Positions 56,685-64,000 of a DNA stretch of 64,000 nucleotides are shown in pieces (the first letter of the stretch is position 1; each line of letters begins with the position of its first letter). The stretch spans positions 29,206,804 to 29,270,803 of the forward strand of contig CM060114.1 in the NCBI GenBank assembly GCA_030522415.1, given 5' to 3'. The DNA is from Channallabes apus (Eukaryota; Chordata; Actinopteri; Siluriformes; Clariidae). The position numbers and the translations under genes are program-made. Under the pieces are notes generated by a model, which saw nothing but the letters and a program-made list of their open reading frames with translations, made no database searches and was not told where the DNA came from.

Positions 56685-57103
56685 GCTTTATATCTTAAAT
56701 GCTGGCCTCCCAGGAACTCCGTTAATAAACCAAACATGTGGAAATTGCTTGGAGTGAGGTCAGAACTGTATGGGGATGTGGCAGTAACTACTAACCACTG
56801 TTAGTGGTGTTGGTCAATGATTGTGTGTACAGACCCCCCAGATAGACGCGTCTCTTGTGCAACTTGGCGACAAGTTATTCGTCAGTTTTCAATGATTAGG
56901 CATTAGACTTCCTGAATGTTCATGGGAACGTCCGAAGGGCTCTGAGCCACTTCGGCTGGGATCGTTATTCACGGATGTCCGGCCGGCTTTATAATGTTTG
57001 CGCTGTTTGAATGTTTTATTGCAGCTAAGAGTCTCATCACCGTCCTGTGCTTGATGAAATATCATTCCAAGTCCCGTTTGACTTGAACTCCCCTCGTATC
57101 TTT
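56685..57103 (-). mobile_element. mariner-derived element, left end missing
   Basis: Same family and same internal junction (ggatgtggcagtaact) as 22.6 kb. The right end CCCGTTTGACTTGAAC is present; the left terminal repeat is lost where the SINE fragment joins it. Confidence 0.75.
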
Positions 57104-57217
57104 TTTATGATGTCACAAATACTTAGCCTCTTTTGTGCAAAAAAATGTGACACAAAGTTTCACTATCTTTAACATAATATTTAGCAGATACATAATCCAG
57201 AGCAATTTAAAGTACTG

Positions 57218-57322
57218 CTTTGGGCAATTTGGGCACACACACAGACCCCAGGCATGAATTGAACCCGGACCCTGGAGGTGCAACGCAACAGTGCTAACCA
57301 CTAAGCCACCATGCTGTCCTGC
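57218..57322 (-). repeat. Long SINE head with deleted core
   Basis: GGGCAATTTGGGCACACACA jumps straight to the B-box and A-box region (GACCCTGGAGGTGCAACGC, TAACCACTAAGCC). Confidence 0.8.
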
Positions 57323-59125
57323 TGTCATTATTAGTCTGTGTTAATATTTGTTCCACTGAAAGCATGCTATTCATCAACTGCTATGAATAATGCAAAAATT
57401 ACAGTATATTTAAAAGCGAAATACACTTTATTACACATGAGGAATGCAAATCTGCACCCAAAGCAAAATCCTAGAACTTTAGGGGTTGATTAAATCGCTT
57501 TCCCTATCATAGGTTGTTATAATGCTCTATTTGCTCATGGGAAATTCGTTATATGAGTCACTGGAGACCCCGTCAGTCAATTATCATCCGGCAAACCGGT
57601 TTAATTTATTGTATGGCACATAAGTGACAGTTACTTGGCAGTCTCAAAGGTGTCAAGCCCATGACTGTGAGAGTACCCTGTGTACCAAGCAGCTGTTTGT
57701 TACATAATAGATAGCAAAAAAATTCGTGGCCCAGAGGAAGTGCCAACTGACATACTGCTGGAAACAGCTGCACTTGGATTCAGTGCATCAATGTACTAAC
57801 ATAAATTTTATTTCCAATAATTCTGAGATTCTGGGAACTTTCATAAACTTAATTGGAGTAATAGTACTTTCTTGGATGCTACAGTGAATTTTCAATTTTA
57901 TTTTAATTATTATTACCATTTGGGGAGGAAATACAATGAGGTGTATAGACGTTTTTAGTATTCCTTCTGCACATGGAACCCGTTGAAAGGGAGGGGGGCC
58001 ACCTAGCAAGAAGCTGCACCTCGTAAAGTGTCCTGTCACCATTTGGGTGTGGGGGTTTGGGCCGGGGGTGGGATTTGCTCTGACGGGGGCTCAGGTTTCA
58101 CTGTGGCCTCTAAGAGCTAAGGGCATGAGCACAGCCAACTCTTTCACCATCTTTATCACTTCTAGTAAATGTTTCTTGGAAGACATTTCCAAGAGTTTTT
58201 TTTTTTTGAGTGGATCACTGGTAAAGTAAAGAAGTCTAAAACAGTGTTATAAAGGAAATGCACAAATGATAGAAAAACCTGCATGTTATTTCCAAATGTG
58301 GAATAAATGTAAGTATCAAGGTCACAATGGTTTAGACATTTCTAGATTCAGGCCTGTAATTGATCTGGGCTATCAGCTACACATATGGAAAATTGTTTTC
58401 TTTTTAATTGCTTGCTCTAAAACTAACATTTATAATGTTCTTGGCAAGAGCTACAAACATGCATGGCCAATTACATCTGGATGCATTAAACAACCTAGTA
58501 CATCACTATTTGTTTGAACCTACATCATTTCAATAAATAGATTTCAGTAAATTGAATTAAAATCAATATACTGTAGGTTGCTTGTTTTTTGTTTTTTTTT
58601 GGGGGGGGGGGGATTTTTTGTTAACAAGGTTAGACCTTAACCCAATTAAGCAGCATTGAAAAAGAGACTGAAAGAAAACCACCCCCATCATCCTTACTTG
58701 AATATGAGCCGCTTCAATGACCTGGTTGAGCTCACAATGTTAAACAGGTTTGGGTAGACACTGAATGTGAGTATTATTGTGTAACTGGGTGGCATGGATA
58801 TAAATGGTAGAAAACAGGATTGATTTGTGTAGCAATACTAATTGGACTAGTAAATCAGGGACTGGAATTTCATAATGCTCAGATGGCATTTGGAGACTCG
58901 AACCACCTAACCAAGTCAGATAGAAGTTGTAGTTATAGATTTTTTTTAATCATTCTGGATCTGCCAACATGTGCCGCCTCCCAGGTCTGCTTCCTGCTAT
59001 TTTGCATACATCAATTAACCACTGTGTTTTTGGAGGGTTCTAAGGACCATGGAGACAGTGGGGGATGTTAGGAGAAAACACACTACAAAGGGGGGTAAGT
59101 CCTATGGATGTGCATCAATGAATTA
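57323..59125. other. Unassigned stretch
   Basis: No gene recognised. A G11-12 run lies at about 58,601-58,612. The phrase gaccttaacccaattaag (58,633) resembles the DLNPIE region of a Tc1 transposase but has no supporting context. Confidence 0.35.
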
Positions 59126-59129
59126 TCTG

Positions 59130-59640
59130 CTTCTTCTGCCCATGAAAGGAACAAATCCTTTTCATTTTGGCTGGAGTATTTTCTGAGCAATTTCTTGATT
59201 CAGGCATTTGACATGGCCTTTAGAATGTGGGTGGTAGCCAGAGGAAAGATTGACATTGATGTTTAATAGATGACAAAATGCTTTTCAAAGCTGTGAGATA
59301 AAAACTGGATTGCCTGGACTGTGATGATGTCCTCTCATAGACAATAATGGTAGAATACATCTCTGAAAATCATCTAGGCATAGGGTTAGGGTTAACTCTA
59401 ACCCTAACCCTAGTGTCCATTGCTGTGAAACCTTGGAGAGATTTTATAACAAAAGTTGAAAATCTGGGAGATAAATCTGTTATCTCTTGAAACAGGTAGA
59501 TTAGTGATGAATTTAGATGTGACACCACGGGCAGAGGTTCAAGTAGACCTGTAGATAGATGCCTACTAACTGGTGTGTGACTGGGTGAAGATCCTGCCGC
59601 TTCTAATTAACTCCCTTATATGCTGGGCCAACGTTGCCCT
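59130..59640 (-). pseudogene. Ty3/gypsy integrase relic
   Basis: On the minus strand: DRG-like EDIITVQAIQF, then LLNINVNLS and [10 protein letters not shown] in mixed frames (59,150-59,340). This is the segment from the second catalytic Asp toward the Glu of a gypsy integrase. Farther right, gatgaatttagatgtgacacc and aggtagattagtgatg fit the upstream half. Decay is heavy and this copy belongs to a different gypsy lineage from the 42-49 kb element. Confidence 0.55.
59381..59412. repeat. Head-to-head telomere-like palindrome
   Basis: TAGGGTTAGGGTTA (59,381-59,394) and TAACCCTAACCCTA (59,399-59,412) are exact inverted arms around ACTC. It lies inside the gypsy relic. Confidence 0.85.
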
Positions 59641-60149
59641 CCACAATTAGTTTTTCCCAGGTATAAATTTGCATTGGATTCCTGAGTGTCTTAAACTTGT
59701 TTGTGTCGTTTTCTTGCAATTTTTGAGGAACAGATTTACTGGTGCAATCTGGTTGTACTGTAAGATCAACGCTATTTAAACTGAAATAATCTCAAAACTA
59801 TTTAGCTATTCTCTGAGAATGTCATTTATGAAGATTTGGGACTCTAAAGGCACATTATCTAGCCCATACAGTACTGTATACTGTATGCTGTATACTGCCG
59901 GCACATCCACTAAGGGCCTGCTCATTTGAAGTTGGCTAGTGCACATGATTACCCTTTTCTCTGTTACAGGAGATCCACCCAACCACACCACTGGTCAATG
60001 GTTGGGACACACCAATTATTTTAATGGTCTTCCTGATTTTTATTTATTTATATTAAAGTCATCCAAATATGCAATAATCTCATATAAACAGTTGATATTG
60101 TATCTGCTACTTATGATCTGTAAATCCTTCATAACCGCTCTAATCTGAT

Positions 60150-60292
60150 GTGCTGTGTTAATTGGTGATTTTTGAGACTCTAAATGAACTCTGCAGCAGA
60201 GGTATGCCTTGGTCTGTCTTTCCTTGGATGGCCTTATGAGAGTAACAAACTTTTAAAAGGTGTGTCCAAACTTGACTGGTACTGTACATCCA
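60150..60292 (+). repeat. Scrap of a Tc1-type terminal region
   Basis: GGTGTGTCCAAACTTGACTG and GTACTGTA match the terminal repeat of a Tc1 family common in fish. gactctaaatgaactctgc may be the adjacent N-terminal region. No other end found. Confidence 0.5.
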
Positions 60293-60526
60293 AGTATTCT
60301 CACTATGCTCTAGATTAACTAGATTGTGCTCACTGATAGCAGTTGTTGTCTCCAGTGCTCCTTCTTCTCCCAGGAGAGTCTTTGAAGAGCATTGCTGAAC
60401 TTTGGGAACAAATTTTCCTGGACAGGGCTATATTTCAAGGAAGCGACATGCTCTAAAGAGAGTATTTATTGTAATATGCAAAGTTATCATAATGTGCAAA
60501 TTATTTACACACACTGTGATTTATTT

Positions 60527-60712
60527 ATTTACATTTACATTTAGGCATTTGGCAGACGCTCTTATCCAGAGCAACTTACATTTTATCGCATTTTATCTGA
60601 GCAGTTGAGGGTTAAGGGCCCAACAGTGGCAACTTGGTGGTTGTGGGGTTTGAACCTGGGATCTTCCGAACCGTAGTCCAATGCCTTAACCACTGAGCTA
60701 CCCCTGGCCCCC
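60527..60712 (-). repeat. Short tRNA-derived SINE, intact
   Basis: Minus-strand copy. Tail GCAGACGCTCTTATCCAGAG, B box GGGGTTTGAACCTGGG, A box CCACTGAGCTACCCC. Inserted in a (TTTA)n region that continues at 60,713-60,742. Same family as 31,558-31,751. Confidence 0.95.
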
Positions 60713-60714
60713 AT

Positions 60715-60742
<28 letters not shown>
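60713..60742. repeat. (TTTA)n microsatellite
   Basis: Follows the SINE head; TTTA units also precede the tail (60,522), so it may be the target repeat. Confidence 0.85.
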
Positions 60743-60746
<4 letters not shown>

Positions 60747-61745
60747 ATTCTTGTGAAACATAGTTTATAGCACTTTTCGCACACAATTGTTCTAAATATT
60801 AGTGCTTCAGACCGTTTCCAATTTAGAAGTCTCTCAACATCATCCATCCCTGAAATGGGATGGTCAAACCATTTTCAGACTCGAAAAAGAAATTTTGTTG
60901 TAGCATCACCTGAATAATTGTTCTTCCATTGAATAAAGACAAAACCAATTAAAACATTTTCCACCCATGTAGGATAAACAGAGAGTGAAAATAAAAGAGC
61001 AATGCATGATGAAACTCTCGCATTTCTCATGTCTGGAAAATATAAGGTTATAACTTCCTCTTAATGTTCAGGGGTTAAATAAGGTGATTCATGCTCAAGC
61101 CTGGATGTAGTAGTTGTCCCGATTACGTAATGACTGAGGTCGCATTCCTTAGCTGGATCGTTGCTAACAGGTGAAGCTTTCTTTTTCCTACTACACCCAG
61201 GGCAACAATCAGGATTCATTCACATGAGGTATAGGAACAGGAATGTCCATAATAGAAGACTGAATAAATAAACAGGCCAATACATACTGTAATACTTTCC
61301 AAAACCAAGGTGCAAATAGTGAGAGTGCGCGGCAAGGGTCTAACGTGATTAATCAAAATATTTCCAGAACCATGTACAAATTGAGAAACAGTACGGCAAA
61401 CAGATATAATGGCTCGAGCATCATCAAATGTGACCATAAAATGACGCTTTGCGTTTAACGTATGTCACCATATGCTTTAATGGTTCATAAACAGGAAGTA
61501 TGTGATAACAGAGGAAGGTGCCCTCTGGTGGCATGGCAGGGACCTGTCCTGGAAAGATGTGGTGTTAAAATATGTGCATATATGTGAAATACTTTCCTCT
61601 TTCAAGTATTTGAACAGCAAGTCCAATTCTTTTGTTTTTGAAGACATTAAGATTGAAAGATCAAAAAACAATGCGATAGAAAAGAATTCCACCTTTAGTT
61701 TTCTGATATTTGCATCTATATGTTTTTAATTACAGTAAAAACTTG
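60743..61745. other. Unassigned stretch
   Basis: Nothing recognised. Plus and minus frames around 61,480-61,730 overlap each other and lack motifs. Confidence 0.35.
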
Positions 61746-61749
61746 TTGA

Positions 61750-62490
61750 AACAACTTCTAGGTTTGAACCCTTGGTTCAAAAAGACCTGTCATTTGGAGC
61801 AAAGTAAGCCACGAATACTATTAACCTCTACCAAAGTGATGGAAAGGTCAGCACATTGCGAAAATGATCTGCTCAAGATGCTAAACATATACGCTTACTG
61901 GTCAACCATGGTGGCGGCAATGTGTCATGGCTTGCGTTTGCCCGGCTTCTTCAGGAGCGAGCTCACTAAGCTTTTTAATGATGGAACTGATGATGGTGGG
62001 AGCAAAATAATCTCACTAGTCTACAGAAACATTACAGACGTCATCCAGTACACACTGCTGACCCACTAGGATTTCACCAGGGAGAAAATGGACAGGTTTA
62101 GAATGGCCAGGTTAAGTGCTAGACCTTGATTGAGAATGCATTTACATCCTAAAGAGGACCTCACACAACAAATAATGACTTAAAGGAGCTGTGGTAAAAG
62201 CCTAAGAAAGCATAAAAACATACTGTAAGAATGCAGCTGTTTGGTGATGTCAGCAGATCTCTGGGTTAATGCAGTGATATGTAAGAGAATATTAAGTGTA
62301 ATGTACTTTAATAATTCACTTTATATCCTGTCTGTTGCTAATGTGTTCATGGTGCCATGTTTTAAGTTGTTCAACGCATCTAGAGATAACTATCAAACCA
62401 CTGGTAAGCTAAAATGTGGATAGCAAAAAAAAACCTGCCTTTGATGTTTCAATGTCTTTTGATGGGACTTTTACTAATGATAATTTTATA
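61750..62490 (+). pseudogene. Tc1-like transposon relic
   Basis: Plus-strand sequence follows a fish Tc1-like gene in order: VMERSAHCENDLL region, ACTGGTCAACCATGGTGG, GTGTCATGGCTTGCGTTTGC, gatggaactgatgatggtgg, ctacagaaacattacagacg. A deletion follows, then atttcaccagggagaaaatgg, gagaatgcatttacatcctaa, ggagctgtggtaaaagcctaag, gcagctgtttggtgatgtcag and the 3' region attaagtgtaatgtacttta. The segment with the second catalytic Asp is deleted. Confidence 0.75.
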
Positions 62491-64000
62491 CATTTATGAC
62501 ATTAATTGTCTATGCATATGTCAGCTTTTCTACCTCAAAGGTTTGGGGTCAGCCTGTGTTTAAAGCTAATTATATCATAAAAATAATACCTGAAATTTAA
62601 ACTTGCACCTTCACTCGAGGAGAAAATAAATGCTGCTGTCCTGATTCCCTGTGTCCCAATATATCCAAAATCATCCTATATCAAACCAAACTATAAACTC
62701 TCAAATTTAAGGGCCACTGTCCATGTTCTGGGACAGGAGGATACAGTACCAATATCCTCATGTGTTCAGGATTATTATATTATATTACATAACAAAGTCT
62801 AAACAATACATGCACATTTAGATTACTATTGTGGAAGGAAGCAGGTGCAAATACATGCAGACATTCATTTTGCTATGAAACAGAAAAAAAAATCTATTCA
62901 TCTCATACTCTTGGGACTTCACTGGTTCACAAGTGCACAACCCTGTAATCCTTTGTGAGAAAAATGAAAGCAAGTTCTCATCAACCACAAGATTATCGCA
63001 CCATGCATCATGTCTTCACCATAACATCAATTTCAGTCAAATGCCCCAAGGCAGGCCTGCCTGTTACAGACTAAATAACAGCAAAAGGCAAGAAACAATC
63101 CCTAAAGAGAATCTTAAAAAACCTTGCTCCCATTATTTGGCAAGACCTTAGAGATTTAGAGCCATGAAATCTCAATTCTACGCATCTTCAGTAAGTCCCT
63201 GTCGTAATCTCTTACAAACTCCCACTTGCAAAGAGGAACTATGACATAGTTAATCAGGACTCAAACCCAGACAAGCCCAGTGGGGACGGTTTTTCACACA
63301 ATGTCAATTTATTATCACATAACAACCCAAGGATCAAGAACATTAAAGTTGATACTCTGTCTCACCCAAGCAACACAAAACCAGAAACCACAGATGCAAT
63401 CCTTCCTAAATCAGGTTTTGTTGCAACCATGACTGGGACAGAGTTATCAGCCAAGCTTTGCATAACTACCCTGCTCTATTTCACTGCTCAGCAGAAGCGC
63501 TTCTTACTTTTAAATGAGTTATGTTGCATGTACTGTACAAGAAATAAGCTTAAATCTGTAACATTTACTTGCAGTTCCCAAAAGTGGAAAATGTACAGCA
63601 TTTCCCAAAAGTGTCCACAGATTTGTAGCTTGTTGGTAACCAGAAAGGGACATAGATTTGAATGGGCAGAGATCTGAAATGACATCACTCTAACCTCATG
63701 TTGAGTCTTATTACAACATGTATTCAGATTATGCTTGCCCAAGCATTATGGTGTCCAATAAAGGGCCCTGGTATACATTACGTGCACTATTATGGAAGTC
63801 ATTCATGGAAAAATTCAGGAAATTGACTCTGGATACTGTGTGCACTTCCCAGAGGAATAGATATGCTTCTTACCATGGGCGGTGTATGAGCAACATTTAG
63901 TTCAGCATTCAGCCACTAAACTCTATCTATGCCAATATGGTCTAGTATTCCAGCATGTTTTGTTTTCTTGGAACATCACACCAAATAATACCCCACCTGT
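62491..64000. other. Unassigned AT-rich stretch to the window end
   Basis: No gene, splice pair or transposon recognised. Frames of 60-84 codons here have no family signature. Confidence 0.4.

Overview
The window is AT-rich, repeat-dense vertebrate DNA, almost certainly from a teleost fish. The evidence is the repeat mix: tRNA-derived SINEs (one of them sharing the classic fish 'TCGCTCTGGAT...AGCGTCTGCC' tail), many Tc1/mariner relics of types widespread in fish, hAT elements with 8-bp target duplications, a Penelope-like relic and a Ty3/gypsy element. The SINE family that dominates resembles those abundant in ostariophysan fish, catfish included; that placement is inference. No bacterial operon, CRISPR array, rRNA or stand-alone tRNA gene was seen.

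Layout. 0-10 kb: mariner-derived relics, a 241-bp hAT MITE with its target duplication, SINEs, then a Penelope-like retroelement relic (about 7.9-8.5 kb) abutted by a Tc1 relic. 10-15 kb: another mariner derivative, a 553-bp element with nearly perfect 37-bp inverted ends, SINEs. 15-25 kb: the best evidence for host genes. A minus-strand model of six short exons (22.0 to 16.0 kb) has compatible splice phases and ends with a stop; its larger introns hold SINEs and a Tc1 relic. A separate plus-strand three-exon model sits at 24.1-24.8 kb and includes a 72-bp intron of textbook form. 25-42 kb: Tc1 relics of several families, a LINE fragment, SINEs, possible exons at 31.1-31.4 kb, and a Tc1-like transposon with full 211-215 bp ends (32,262-33,765) whose transposase has lost its last catalytic residue. 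That transposon sits in one arm of an older long inverted repeat. 42-49 kb: one complete but inactive Ty3/gypsy LTR retrotransposon on the minus strand (LTRs at both ends; gag, protease, reverse transcriptase, RNase H, integrase). 49-57 kb: a cluster of non-autonomous DNA transposons, including a PIF/Harbinger-like element holding a second palindromic element and a hAT-in-hAT nest inside a palindromic array. 57-64 kb: decayed repeats, among them a gypsy integrase relic interrupted by a head-to-head telomere-like palindrome, and a Tc1 relic at 61.7-62.5 kb.

No protein-coding gene could be named. The transposons, not host genes, explain most of the structure. The nested insertions give a relative order: inverted repeat before Tc1 at 32 kb, palindromic array before outer hAT before inner hAT at 54 kb, older SINE before younger SINE at 53 kb.
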